Shown: positions 47,601 to 54,030 of the stretch, piece after piece
Layout: the number at the start of each line of letters is the position of its first letter
Numbering within the stretch: position 1 is the stretch's first letter
Source of the DNA: Acanthaster planci
Lineage: Eukaryota > Echinodermata > Asteroidea > Valvatida > Acanthasteridae
Assembly: GCF_001949145.1 (NCBI RefSeq)
Contig: NW_019091405.1
Span: 1,180,457 to 1,244,456, forward strand
Length of the DNA: 64,000 nt
Reading direction: 5' to 3'
Notes under the pieces: model-generated
Databases searched by the model: none
Told to the model about the DNA's origin: nothing
The model's input: the letters and a program-made list of their open reading frames with translations, nothing else
Program-made: the position numbers and the translations under genes

Positions 47601-50116
47601 ATTCTGATGGATTGTACAAACGAAAACAGAAGTCTGCTCTCATTTGATGGAGAAACAATCTGAAACTGTTAGTGTACTTATGTATAAGAACACACACACA
47701 TAAAAATCGAATGTTTCCCACCTGAATTCTCTCCCTTGTTCTCTGTGCATAGGAGCCGACAAATTCTATGATGATTTCCAGAAGATGTTGAACTGGCGCC
47801 CAAACCCCTACCTGAAAATCTGCTGGATGTTCCTTACACCCGCATTCACCATGGTATGATTCATGCCTTTGACTAGATCCCAGCCCCCTCTTACTGGAAA
47901 CCACTTGACCCCTCCCCACCCTGCTCTATTATAAGCTTGGAAAGGGAGGCGTTGCACATACCGTTCTTGGTATGCGATTGATGCAGAGTGTGCATAAAAA
48001 AATTTTTTTGTTTGAATGTGTTTAAACTTTTTTCCCCATCTGCACATTACAGAGGTGCACCTGGAGACTTCTGGCGATTAGGGTGCCCCACTGTTTTCAG
48101 AAACTGTTGTGGAGGGGGATCACAGAAATTTTTTTTTACAGAGAGTAATTAATTGTGAGGTTATGTGTAAAGTGATGTAGACCAGCATTGCAAGTTGTGT
48201 TGTGATTCTCCTCGTTACTAATTCACAACTTTTCCCTGTCTGCCAAGAGGGAGGACTTGCAAATTTGCAGCTTCATCATTTCGCCTCCCTCCCTCCCCCC
48301 CCCAAAAAAAAAACTAAACTGAGCACCAGAAATGTTGCTGGAATTTTGTAACTCCTTTGTCAAAGTGTGTATGAAATGAACCCCAAATGTTAATTGACAT
48401 TTCCTGTCCATCCCGGCTGCCCCCCCCCCGTACCAAAATTGCATGGCATTACCAAATACTAATGTTGGGTGTGTGCCGTTTTGCATGAAAATCTTCCGAG
48501 TCACGCCCCTTATAGGGCAGTGCAGACATCAGGAAGTTTCACAAAATTGCAGGTAGCAACCACACGGTGCCAATGAAAACAACTGCAATGGGCAGGTGCG
48601 TACGTACTGATCAAAGAAAAGATTGTGTAACCGGATCCTCGGACTGGCTGGTGCGTGCATACGTCGCCATGGTCGCTGTTTCGCTGGTTCCTGCCATTTT
48701 GTGAGAAGCCCGGATGTCCGCGCTGTCCCATACCTCAATCCTGTCCCCCATCTTCCTGGCAATGCTTACAGTTTAAACAAAGCTACCAAAATCAGCATCT
48801 TTGATACTCTACAGGGAATATTCATCTTCAGCTGTGTAAGTTACTCACCTTTGATCTACAATGACTATGAGTATCCCCCGTGGGGACAAGCTCTGGGTTG
48901 GCTGATGGCTACAGCCTCCATGGTGCAGGTTCCCATCTTCTTCATCTACAAGATGCTGACCACAACAGGATCACTCCGGGAGGTACGATTGCGACCTTTG
49001 ACACTCCTCTTTCCCCCATTCGTGAATCAAATCTTTACCTTCTTTGGAGGCAGTGTTCAACGTCTTATGTCTAGAGTAGGGTCTGGGTCTTTGGCCATTG
49101 CAGATACACGAGTGCATGTTGACAACAGGGAAGAGCGAGCTTCAGCCGTACAAGACGCACTTCAGACATTGTGTTCTTTCCAATCTGCTCGGCTCTTCAC
49201 ACTTAGAAAGAAAGACTCGCTGCACCAAGGGGCAAACTTAAGCGCTAGAAGATTAAAACATAGCATAGATCACTCTGTTTGATTTGTATAGCATTAACAA
49301 AGTTATTGCACATCAGTCTGACCCAATGAACAAAAAATCTGTTGCATTCATGAGAGTGTCACATGTCCTTTGGATGGGATGTAATGCTGGACGTTCTGGA
49401 TGCCCTAGATCAGTGCTCATGACAGAATCCAGGAACTTGCCGTAGAAGAGGATTGGTTCACTACACATTTTCTTCTCAGCTTCATGATATACTAATGCAC
49501 ATTTGATCAAATTCGTATATTTCAAGTGTTTAGTGTGACAGGACCCCTCAAAATGAAGCTTTGAGATTTTTTCCTGTAATTTTTGTTCTAGTTTACATTT
49601 ACTGAAAGAGCACACTCTGAGTTCTCTGTTTTGAGGTCTCACTCAGATTGGAGTCTGATGAAAGTGGACATGCTACACAGTTTTGTGGGTAAAAGAGATT
49701 TTGATGGGTCCTGTGGATTTACAGTTGTTCCAGACTCTTTCAAAGGCCTGCAAACTTCAAATTGGCTCACTCTCGTGACTCAGTTTGTGAGGTTGAGACA
49801 CATTTTAATAAAACTACACAAAAACCAGTCTATAATGGTAACATTAGCAATGTCTGTCTCCTTCAGCACTGATGCTTAATGTGCAGTTTGTTTCTGTCTT
49901 GGCCACTTTCCCCCACAGCGCTGGACCTACTTAACCACTGCCAAACTGCAGGCTCATCAGATGGAGAGTTACAAGGAGGACACCCCCATGGCAAACGAAC
50001 TGATGATGGTCCCCTCTGCACCTCCCGTGGTCAGCAGCGAGGAACCCCCGTCTTATGACGCCACCATGAACGTGGAGATGGCCGAGAAAGGAGTAAATAC
50101 CCCCAAGTCATTTTAA
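5518..50116 (+). CDS. SLC6 Na+/Cl--dependent transporter (GABA/taurine/creatine group), 12 exons, 5' incomplete
   Basis: Plasma-membrane symporter of the SLC6 (LeuT-fold) family, which moves a small amino acid or related compound with Na+ and Cl-. Joined exons: 5518-5649, 6134-6458, 14050-14188, 22926-23060, 24425-24528, 25113-25237, 30913-31025, 45448-45582, 47071-47173, 47753-47853, 48815-48982, 49919-50116. All introns are GT-AG and every phase matches, giving 592 residues plus TAA (numbering starts at the first visible residue). TM2 to TM12 are present; TM1 with its family NVWRFPY motif was not found, so the 5' end is missing. Chloride-site residues Gln252, Ser256, Asn288 and Ser292 are kept, as is the Na2-site pair Asp356-Ser357. 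TM6 ([17 protein letters not shown]) resembles GAT1 more than glycine transporters, whereas TM10 to TM12 resemble the taurine/creatine group. Substrate cannot be fixed without TM1. Confidence 0.93.
5650..6133 (+). other. SLC6 intron between TM2 and TM3 exons
   Basis: 484 bases, GTGAGT to CCAG. Nothing else recognised. Confidence 0.85.
6134..6458 (+). CDS. SLC6 transporter exon (TM3 and glycosylated extracellular loop 2)
   Basis: Residues 45-153. TM3 contains [11 protein letters not shown]; the second Tyr (61) corresponds to the substrate-contact Tyr of the family (GAT1 Tyr140). Loop 2 has the conserved disulfide pair Cys85 and Cys94 and four N-glycosylation sequons at Asn116, Asn128, Asn135 and Asn143. 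Acceptor CCAG at 6130-6133, donor GA/GTGAGT at 6459, splitting the Glu codon of TEFWE. This is the longest exon. Confidence 0.95.
8215..8300 (-). repeat. Retroposon 3' tail (ATT repeat)
   Basis: On the minus strand it reads as a short stem-like segment with AATATAAATTCTC followed by an imperfect ATT repeat, the usual 3' end of CR1/L2-type LINEs or their SINEs. Only the tail is visible. Confidence 0.45.
9430..9880 (+). repeat. Left arm of the large inverted repeat
   Basis: CGATCGAT-rich part at about 9520-9625, then GATGAAAAAGAGC-like repeats to 9690 and a unique block to about 9880. Short frames in both arms encode similar low-complexity RSIV/IDRS peptides; these come from the repeat, not from a gene. 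Confidence 0.75.
10430..11015 (-). pseudogene. Decayed non-LTR retrotransposon (LINE) fragment
   Basis: Minus-strand translation, over shifting frames, gives the endonuclease-to-reverse-transcriptase linker typical of CR1/L2/Jockey-like LINEs: [10 protein letters not shown], then [47 protein letters not shown] and [11 protein letters not shown]. At least two frameshifts are needed. Neither the endonuclease domain nor the catalytic RT core (FADD box) is present, so it cannot be active. It lies between the arms of the foldback-like element. Confidence 0.8.
11426..11603. mobile_element. 178-bp palindromic MITE
   Basis: Nearly complete hairpin: CAATA(T/C)GGG start, AGTGCACCTCCAAGAG and GCGTTGACCAATCAC arms returning as GTGATTGGTCAACGCG and CTCTTGGAGGTGCACT. 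Arms are about 80 bases with a short centre near 11510-11520. No coding capacity. A 137-codon minus frame across it is incidental. Confidence 0.8.
11845..12356 (-). repeat. Right arm of the large inverted repeat
   Basis: Reverse-oriented match to 9430-9880, somewhat longer because it has extra CGATCGAT and AAAGAGC units and a duplicated GAGGCAAC block near 12270-12300. Confidence 0.75.
14050..14188 (+). CDS. SLC6 transporter exon (end of EL2, TM4)
   Basis: Residues 154-199. It completes FWERKIL, then TM4 ([19 protein letters not shown]) and the conserved KGVKSSGK loop. Acceptor TTTTTCAG, donor AAG/GTTAGT. It follows a 7.6-kb intron packed with mobile elements. Confidence 0.95.
15164..15415 (+). 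CDS. Possible gene fragment with FEPEYT motif, 83 codons
   Basis: ATG to TAA, acidic and Ser/Asp/Glu-rich, with [13 protein letters not shown] in the middle. That motif resembles the region before the zinc-binding domain in P2X7-C-terminus-like proteins, which are abundant in marine invertebrates. After the stop another frame reads LPCPKC, a possible remnant of the Cys-rich domain. It lies in sense inside a transporter intron. Could be a decayed retrocopy, an element-borne domain or chance; family assignment is tentative. Confidence 0.3.
   Translation: MPDSNDDNSSIDAFSNYDRDQLSCSSHSFDKESIIRGADDEAQEILPSQFEPEYTQEEILQLEAVDHIHRHGGDLEDGQQTTD
17403..17483. mobile_element. Short hairpin element (81 bp)
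   Basis: Ends GTCGGGTCCCT and AGGGACCCGGTGAC pair with each other, as do inner CACCTCTTG and CAACAGGTG. Probably a very small MITE or its remnant. Confidence 0.5.
18655..18770 (+). mobile_element. MITE remnant (TATAATCCGGGCGGC type)
   Basis: Begins near ACTATAATTTTCGGAATAC and ends near ACTTATAATCCGGGCGGC, the pattern of the widespread hAT-like MITEs whose ends read GGACTATAAGCCGC. A shorter related piece lies at 50350-50412. Confidence 0.5.
19010..19490. mobile_element. Inverted-repeat element, about 480 bp
   Basis: Left end GAGTTCGGGCGGCCTGTTC and internal GCGCTCGAATGGC are matched in reverse by GAGTTCGGGTGGCTTGTTC and CCGCTCGAATGCC at 19390-19485, with a gap of about 25 bases in one arm. 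No coding capacity. GC-rich compared with its surroundings. Confidence 0.65.
20195..20450 (+). pseudogene. LINE C-terminal remnant (CR1/L2-like)
   Basis: Translation gives [19 protein letters not shown] followed by [12 protein letters not shown], matching the C-terminal LL-vP-rlkt-GdraFs-aaP-lWNsLP pattern of CR1/L2-like reverse transcriptases. A possible LKAYFLKSY end lies near 20410. Stops and shifts show it is dead. Confidence 0.6.
21035..21120 (+). repeat. LINE/SINE 3' tail
   Basis: GTAAAGCGCTTTGATATAAC and GAAAAGGGCTAAAAAATATA lead into an ATT-rich end. This is the common 3' terminus of CR1/L2-like retroposons and probably belongs to the remnant at 20195-20450. Confidence 0.55.
21825..21895 (+). 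repeat. Dispersed repeat, copy 2 (GGCTTGTGAGCTACAG core)
   Basis: Second copy of the element at 2961-3026, with a fuller middle (CGCCTTGGGCGCT). It lies about 700 bases after the LINE tail that ends near 21120. Confidence 0.6.
22926..23060 (+). CDS. SLC6 transporter exon (TM5)
   Basis: Residues 200-244, phase 0 on both sides. It opens with [11 protein letters not shown], the invariant SLC6 TM5 motif, and ends in a loop with [14 protein letters not shown]. Acceptor CCACAG, donor CAG/GTGAGC. Confidence 0.95.
23061..24424 (+). other. SLC6 intron between TM5 and TM6 exons
   Basis: 1.36 kb, GTGAGC to CACAG. No element recognised beyond ACATGTA-type words. Confidence 0.85.
24425..24528 (+). CDS. 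SLC6 transporter exon (TM6)
   Basis: Residues 245-278 plus two bases of Arg279. [17 protein letters not shown] and ALGSYNSF form the unwound substrate helix TM6. Gln252 and Ser256 match the family chloride site. Ser258 stands where GAT1 has Gly297. Donor AG/GTGAGC. Confidence 0.95.
24529..25112 (+). other. SLC6 intron between TM6 and TM7 exons
   Basis: 584 bases. Contains a palindromic GTACATGT-type microsatellite at about 24733-24785; otherwise nothing. Confidence 0.85.
24733..24785. repeat. GTACATGT palindromic microsatellite
   Basis: Five overlapping ACATGTAC or GTACATGT words in about 50 bases, able to form alternative hairpins. Densest example of the window-wide ACATGTA theme. Confidence 0.6.
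25113..25237 (+). CDS. SLC6 transporter exon (TM7 and start of EL4)
   Basis: Residues 279-321. The INSxTS-type motif appears as VNSFTS with chloride-site Asn288 and Ser292, then [11 protein letters not shown] and a VSEVAKSG loop. Acceptor CAACAG, donor G/GTGAGT. Confidence 0.95.
25238..30912 (+). other. SLC6 intron between TM7 and TM8 exons
   Basis: 5.7 kb. No family-level feature recognised. Open frames up to 126 codons (for example 28400-28780 on minus) have no motif and no exon-like borders. Confidence 0.8.
30913..31025 (+). CDS. SLC6 transporter exon (EL4 and TM8)
   Basis: Residues 322-358. [12 protein letters not shown] is the family EL4 hairpin; TM8 ends GIDSE with the Na2-site Asp356 and Ser357. 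Most SLC6 members I know have Gln, not Glu, after this DS pair. Acceptor GACAG, donor GAG/GTGAGT. Confidence 0.95.
31370..31680 (+). repeat. GTGGGGTAC hairpin repeat family, copy 1
   Basis: Shares with 55085-55456, in the same orientation, TTTCCTTTGTTCT-like sequence, TATAAAACACTTCAAT, AAATTCCAAATA, TCAGTTTTGTGGA and the hairpin block ending CACAGGGCTTCATAA. Two stem-loops: TTGTGGGGTA with TACCCCACAA, and CCTTGTGGGGTAC with GTACCCCACAGG. Possibly a MITE; ends not resolved. Confidence 0.75.
32578..32691 (+). repeat. Tandem duplication, 62-bp period
   Basis: ATGATTTG(A/G)GCATCTTG and TTCAATTTGCACTCATTTAA occur at 32578-32629 and again at 32640-32691, with few differences. Recent local duplication in intronic DNA. 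Confidence 0.75.
33001..33778. mobile_element. Non-autonomous DNA transposon with 13-bp TIRs and TTAA ends
   Basis: Starts TTAAAGAGCACCT and ends with its exact reverse complement AGGTGCTCTTTAA, 778 bp overall. Beyond 13 bases the ends match only loosely. TTAA at both borders fits piggyBac-type target sites but could be part of the TIR. No transposase frame. Confidence 0.6.
34811..34894 (+). repeat. Tandem duplication, 42-bp period
   Basis: CTGAAACCAGGATTTATT to TGTATGGAAGGT appears twice in a row (34811-34852 and 34853-34894) with four or five differences. The 42-base unit keeps frame, so an 81-codon frame runs through it, but nothing else supports coding. Confidence 0.75.
35420..35491 (+). 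repeat. tRNA-like sequence (tRNA-derived SINE head or tRNA pseudogene)
   Basis: GGCTGGA pairs with TCCAGTC as an acceptor stem; AGCTCAGTTGCTAGAGC is a D-arm and A box; GGTTCAAATCC is a B box and T-arm. The anticodon stem is imperfect and the T-stem has a mismatch, so it is more likely a SINE head than a working tRNA. Confidence 0.6.
35951..36180 (+). repeat. Diverged tandem duplication, about 113-bp offset
   Basis: TGGAAAATT, TGTTGTCTTC, CTTCTGCAGGGCCT or CTCCTGCAGGGCCT, and GAATGAGA occur in order in 35951-36058 and 36064-36180. The second copy has about 15 extra bases in the middle. Confidence 0.7.
38289..38732. mobile_element. TTAA-ended MITE, 444 bp, 19-bp TIRs
   Basis: Left end TTAACCATTTGCTGCCGGG; right end is the reverse complement of TTAACCACTTCCTGCCAGG, 16 of 19 matching. 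TTAA borders followed by CC fit piggyBac-like non-autonomous elements. The inside is GC-richer toward the right and has no transposase. Confidence 0.65.
39646..39720 (-). repeat. Possible retroposon tail
   Basis: On minus the segment ends TTTATCTGTAAATATTAG then TAAATGAAATGAAATG, like a LINE-type 3' terminus. Weak. Confidence 0.3.
41760..42020 (+). repeat. SINE-like element
   Basis: Carries AAGTGTCTTGGTCAAGGAAC, GGCACCCATGGGGGCCTGAA and a downstream CATTTTAACGTACTAAGCAC segment, in the order seen in SINE families with a GTCTTGCCCAAGGACAC core. Recognition is by pattern only. Confidence 0.4.
42155..42230 (+). repeat. SINE-like fragment
   Basis: GAGAGGCAAAGGGGGATAAA followed by CCGCCCAAGGTTACAGCATG. 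Similar layout to the fragment at 47425-47545. Confidence 0.35.
43680..43710 (+). repeat. ATT microsatellite
   Basis: Imperfect run of ATT units, possibly the end of a retroposon whose body is not recognisable. Confidence 0.6.
45448..45582 (+). CDS. SLC6 transporter exon (FVGVEG loop and TM9)
   Basis: Residues 359-403, phase 0 on both sides. [16 protein letters not shown] continues TM8, then a basic RKGKRR loop and TM9. It follows the largest intron (14.4 kb). Donor TAC/GTAAGT. Confidence 0.94.
45825..46030 (+). repeat. Dispersed repeat, copy 1 (AAGAGGAATAGTCA)
   Basis: Shares ATTTTGGGG, AAGAGGAATAGTCA, GGAAACC, GAAAACAAAG and AATGTCCACA, in order, with 53850-54030. It leads directly into the tandem array that follows. 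Confidence 0.6.
46010..46440 (+). repeat. Degenerate tandem repeat, about 130-142 bp units
   Basis: The block (C/A)TTGGT(A/G)G-ATGTGGGTTG with flanking AACTTGA and GGTCAAAGGTCA-like parts recurs at about 46086, 46228 and 46358. At least three diverged units. Similar satellites with GTCAAGGTCA are common in marine invertebrate introns. Confidence 0.6.
46865..46990 (+). repeat. Retroposon 3' tail
   Basis: TGCGCCTTATAAATGCTTTG followed by an ATC/ATT-repeat end, the usual LINE/SINE terminus. The body is not recognisable. Confidence 0.45.
47071..47173 (+). CDS. SLC6 transporter exon (TM10)
   Basis: Residues 404-437 plus one base. [16 protein letters not shown] followed by LLWVAFFE is the TM10 signature of the taurine/creatine/GABA group. 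Acceptor CCCCAG, donor G/GTAAGT. Confidence 0.95.
47174..47752 (+). other. SLC6 intron between TM10 and TM11 exons
   Basis: 579 bases, largely occupied by a SINE-like fragment (47425-47545). Confidence 0.85.
47425..47545 (+). repeat. SINE-like fragment (MIR-type layout)
   Basis: GAGAGGCACACAGGGGTGAG, then GATTTGCCCAAGACCACAAC, and later CTCTTAAACACCATGCCAC. The order and spacing follow the 3' half of CORE-type SINEs. Pattern recognition only. Confidence 0.45.
47753..47853 (+). CDS. SLC6 transporter exon (IL5 and start of TM11)
   Basis: Residues 438-471. [12 protein letters not shown] then [10 protein letters not shown], the usual loop and TM11 entry. Acceptor GCATAG, donor ATG/GTATGA, the weakest donor of the set, but phases agree on both sides. 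Confidence 0.93.
47854..48814 (+). other. SLC6 intron between TM11 exons
   Basis: 961 bases with C-rich runs near 48292 and 48420. Nothing else recognised. Confidence 0.85.
48815..48982 (+). CDS. SLC6 transporter exon (TM11 end and TM12)
   Basis: Residues 472-527. [27 protein letters not shown] and the TM12 helix, ending GSLRE. Acceptor CTACAG, donor GAG/GTACGA. The frame stays open for 100 codons into the following intron (see the hunt section). Confidence 0.94.
48983..49918 (+). other. SLC6 last intron, first 300 bases open in frame
   Basis: 936 bases. The coding frame of the preceding exon runs on to a TGA at 49280-49282. The rest is unremarkable. Confidence 0.8.
49919..50116 (+). CDS. 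SLC6 transporter terminal exon (cytoplasmic tail, PPSY motif)
   Basis: Residues 528-592 and a TAA stop. The tail is soluble and Pro/Glu-rich. EEPPSYDA contains a PPxY motif (residues 570-573), known to bind WW domains such as those of Nedd4-type ubiquitin ligases. The end NTPKSF does not fit a class I PDZ ligand. Acceptor CCCCACAG. Confidence 0.92.
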   Translation, partial: RWTYLTTAKLQAHQMESYKEDTPMANELMMVPSAPPVVSSEEPPSYDATMNVEMAEKGVNTPKSF

Positions 50117-50302
50117 ACGTAACCCACCCCAGTATCCAAACCTCCACTGCCATATTGCAAGGGTTCTCTCTCCTCTGACATGTTGCTGGAGGCATGTTTA
50201 ATCCCCAAAACAGAGCCATGTATACAGAGAGTTGCGACAAGAGTGTCGCTATTGTTGGAAACAAACAAGAAGGTGTATACGACAATATTCTATTGTACAC
50301 AT

Positions 50303-50308
50303 AATAAA
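50303..50308 (+). terminator. Candidate poly(A) signal of the SLC6 gene
   Basis: First AATAAA after the stop codon, about 190 bases downstream. More AATAAA hexamers occur near 51269, 52522 and 52767, so longer 3' UTRs are possible. Chosen only because it is closest. Confidence 0.5.
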
Positions 50309-50349
50309 CAACCATTTTGGTTCCAAAGTCTGAAGTTGGCGCTACTGTC

Positions 50350-50412
50350 TTAATATACTGTAATTTTCAGAATATCGGCTGTGCAGAGTAAAAGCCGCAC
50401 CACACAAAATCT
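50350..50412 (+). mobile_element. MITE remnant related to 18655-18770
   Basis: ACTGTAATTTTCAGAATAT followed by AAAAGCCGCACCACAC. Truncated copy of the same GGACTATAAGCCGC-type element, just past the SLC6 poly(A) signal. Confidence 0.45.
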
Positions 50413-53283
50413 GCAAATTAAGATTTGAAGCATAGCAGCACTGCAGCGCTGATGATTTCCAACCGCAAAAGTCGTCGCACCTGCTAAAGTGCTAGTACAC
50501 GCAGGGTATTATATGGCTCACCTCGACGATCACTTAACTTTCCTTATATTAATCCACTTAGTTAAATACTGGTTCTTTGATCTTCGTGATACTGGCTTTT
50601 GAATCTTTGCGAACAATTTCAAGTGTTGTGAAATTTCGTCCGAAATTCTAATACGGCTACTGGGACTGAGTTCATTCTTAAGCCACCTGAAGTATAAACC
50701 ACAGGGACCTGTCCAGGGTGAGAATCAATGTTTAAGCTACTAAAGCATTAGAAGAGGCAATTAGAACTTTAAAGATGCAAATTGAAACAATTAGTAGAAT
50801 ACTCAGATTTCTAATTGTTTTTCCTATGCTGCATAGAAATATATGCACTGACTGATATGGCAAAAATTTGAATCCTGAGACTTGTATTTGTCGGCATTTA
50901 CACCTCTGAAGCAGTAATCCATTCTTTTTGTAGCCTATTTCAACAAGATTGACTTGGGCAATCGTACAATCAAAGTTTGGAAAAGGTGTAAGGTGGGTCT
51001 GTAGTACTTGAACTTAAGGGATTCGTAAGATAGATAAATGGCCACTGGGTTAGATGGAAAGACCGGATCTCAGCTATGAACCAGTCATGCTGAGCCAAAT
51101 GGTATTAGGAGCAGCTGGAAGTGATCAAAATAGACACTGGCTTCAGATATGTACACTTTTATATTTGAAGCTGCATGCGGCATTAATTGGCCATAAAAAT
51201 ATACACACACAAACAGTGGTCTTCAAGTTGTAATTAATTAAACTTGGTGGGTACTGATAAAATTTTATAATAAAATCCATGAGGGAGATAGCATGTTTAT
51301 ACAGAAGTCAAATACTTACTTGATTTGGTTGAACTATTTGGTTCAATTTAGAACTCCTAAACTCATCCGTGGAGTTTGGGGGGGGGGAATGAGACGAAAC
51401 TGCTCAAGCTGTAGTGGAGAAAAGGACACAAATAGCCAAATGGGATCTTTCCCCCAGTTATCAGATTTAGTGTTTGTTACTTTTGATGTGTATATTTTCA
51501 AAGGAAAAAGTATAATAGTCTTGAAATCATGGTGTTTTTAAGGAACAATACTCAGCATCTGTTTTAACAGACGTATGAAACTTACCTTCAAAGACTTGTT
51601 TTCCTTATTCATCTTTTGTCCAATGCTATCTTTACCCAGTTTAGATCTTTTGGATTTGAGTGTGCACATTGACCATCACCATGAGAAGAGCTTTGCTTTT
51701 GTATTTTCATTTTTACTGTCAAACCATCCTTTATGCAGAATGCATACTGGAGATACTGCAGTACTGATTAAAAGTCTGGGTCCCTGACCCTCGTCAGGTC
51801 GTTACTGCGGAGTGCTGATCCATTATATTATTGCATAGATTATCATCCTTTTTATGCATCTTGTGCCATTCTATTTTGCATCTTCATCAGCATCTCAATT
51901 TTGCTTTAAAATCTGCAGTCCATCGCAACCTTCCTCTCTTCATTCTTCCCATCAAGTCTGCTGCACACTTTGCAACAGCATAAAATAATGTTTCCCCTCT
52001 AGAAATTTCAGTCGCTCATTTTTTGACAAAGTGATGCTCTTGCAGGTCCTGACCATTGATGTACATGTCACAGATCATATCCCTTGGTTGTGATGGAGTC
52101 GTAATCCATCCCGATGTGATTTTTGTTTGTCTAGGGGCTCCTTTTAGATCACAGCAGCTGAGTATAGTGCTTGCCAACCGTGATGATGGGGGAGGGGGGT
52201 CAGGGGAATTCCCCATGACATCACCAGTGCTGCCCCAACAACCCTCCTCTATCATCTCTAAACCCACCAACACAACTACCACCACCATTGTCGTCATCTC
52301 ATTATCATCAATGTATTCTCCTTCCATCTGCATCATCCACATCGGCATCACCAACTCCTCTTCCAACCTGCAAATCAGCTTTTCTGCTACATCGGCTGAT
52401 GTTTTCTGCGAGTTTTCAGTCAGGCCAGACTCTTGCATACCAACAGTGGTAGATGAACACACTTGAGGCTGTACAGACTAGGAGTTTTGTTGTTGAGGTG
52501 TCATGTCGTAGGTAACATCCCAATAAACTCTATTGCCATTCAAATTGTCGTATTTGAAATCAAAATCTCTGGACGGAGTCATAGAATTCTGTTTTATTCT
52601 CTGAAAGGGTTTCCCCTTTTTATCACTTCATCATTTAACTAATCTACATCCACTCTTCATCCTTTACGGGGAAAGCTATTTAGTTTCTCTAGCAAACTTG
52701 CACCCACTTTATTTGATCTTGTTCTATACTGTTCTTACTTTTTTAATGTAATGTATAGGAAACACAATAAATGTACATATTACCTTTCACAACGGTGTGT
52801 CAGTCAGTCATGGACCAAGATGGATGCTCATTCTTCATGTTTGCAGTTTCTATTCATGGAAAGTTGTTCCGTCCTGCAATTCAACTTTTCTGCAGGAGTT
52901 GGCGAGGGGGGGAGCTGCATATATCTGAATCGTTATCAAGGTCCTTTGCATAATTATCAAACCAATTTTTTTTCCAAAACCCTGTATGGTTTCCAGTCTT
53001 GATGATGATATACGTCATTCTTCAACCACTTGACATTACTGGAAAATTGATTTCAGTTTGAGAGATGTTTTCAAACAACTTTTTTCTCCTTTAGTTTTTG
53101 TATTAGTTTTATGTTGATATGCAATGGAAGTTTCAAGGGTTATTTAACTTTCTATAAAAATGCATCAGTCAGTATTGTGTTCGGATATATAGCTTTATAA
53201 ATGCAATCATTATTTTGTTATTGACTACTTTTCTTGTAGACATCAGTTATCAAGACAGATTGAATTTGTGACATTTAACTTGT

Positions 53284-53400
53284 GTTGGGGTTTTAGGGGG
53301 GAGTGTGGGCTTGTTGGTTTTTTGGGTGGGAGAGTGTGTGGTTGTTGTGTTGTTTGGGGAGAGTGTGGGGTTGTTGTGTTTTGCTTTGGGGCTGTTTGTG
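53284..53400 (+). repeat. G/T-rich strand-asymmetric tract
   Basis: Almost only G and T on the plus strand, with repeated GAGTGTGGG and GTTGTTGTGTT words and several GGG or GGGG runs. Possible G-quadruplex-forming or simple-sequence DNA. Confidence 0.6.
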
Positions 53401-53849
53401 ATTCAGCGATATCCTCTTCCTGCATTTTGTGAGAATAACAAAAATGTTTGGAACAACATTTGCAGAAGAAATTTAATGGAAAGAGGATGTGGTGGTATGG
53501 GGGATGATTTAGTTTTAAACTCGTAAGCACCAAGTCAGTTTCCTTAGATAGTTTGTTTCATAGTTGTAGACTTGTTGTTTCTGTTTGACATTGACTGTCA
53601 GGATGTAGCCCTTCCCCTAAATACAAGTTACTGCCTGGAATCTGGAAAAGACAGTTGGGCAGCCACATTTAAATCACATTCAACATTCAGCAATCGTTGG
53701 TGTGCATTGGTGTACAGACGTGTCATACATAGTGTGGACCTCTGCACAAAAGAAGTCCACATAATGTAGGGTACGATGGCATTGTGTGGACTTGCACATG
53801 TCCACACAAGGTTCCCCCTCTCTGGGAAAAAGGGGTTTAGAGGCATTTT

Positions 53850-54030
53850 GGGGTAGGGGTCATCCGTGGTGAAAGGAAGAGGAATAGTCAAGGAAACCTT
53901 TTCCCAAAAAAACGCCAAAAAATCTTGTTCCTGGTTGAAGAAAAACAAGTATTTTCATTTGAGTTTTCTTAACTGCATGAAAACAAAGGAATGTCCACAG
54001 TAGGTATGTAACATAAACGTGTGTGTGTGC
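53850..54030 (+). repeat. Dispersed repeat, copy 2 (AAGAGGAATAGTCA)
   Basis: Second copy of 45825-46030, ending in a GTGTGTGTGCGCGTGTG run instead of the tandem array. Confidence 0.6.

Noticed and set aside
47509-47919. 136-codon minus-strand frame over the TM11 exon
   Set aside because: Shadow of the plus-strand exon.
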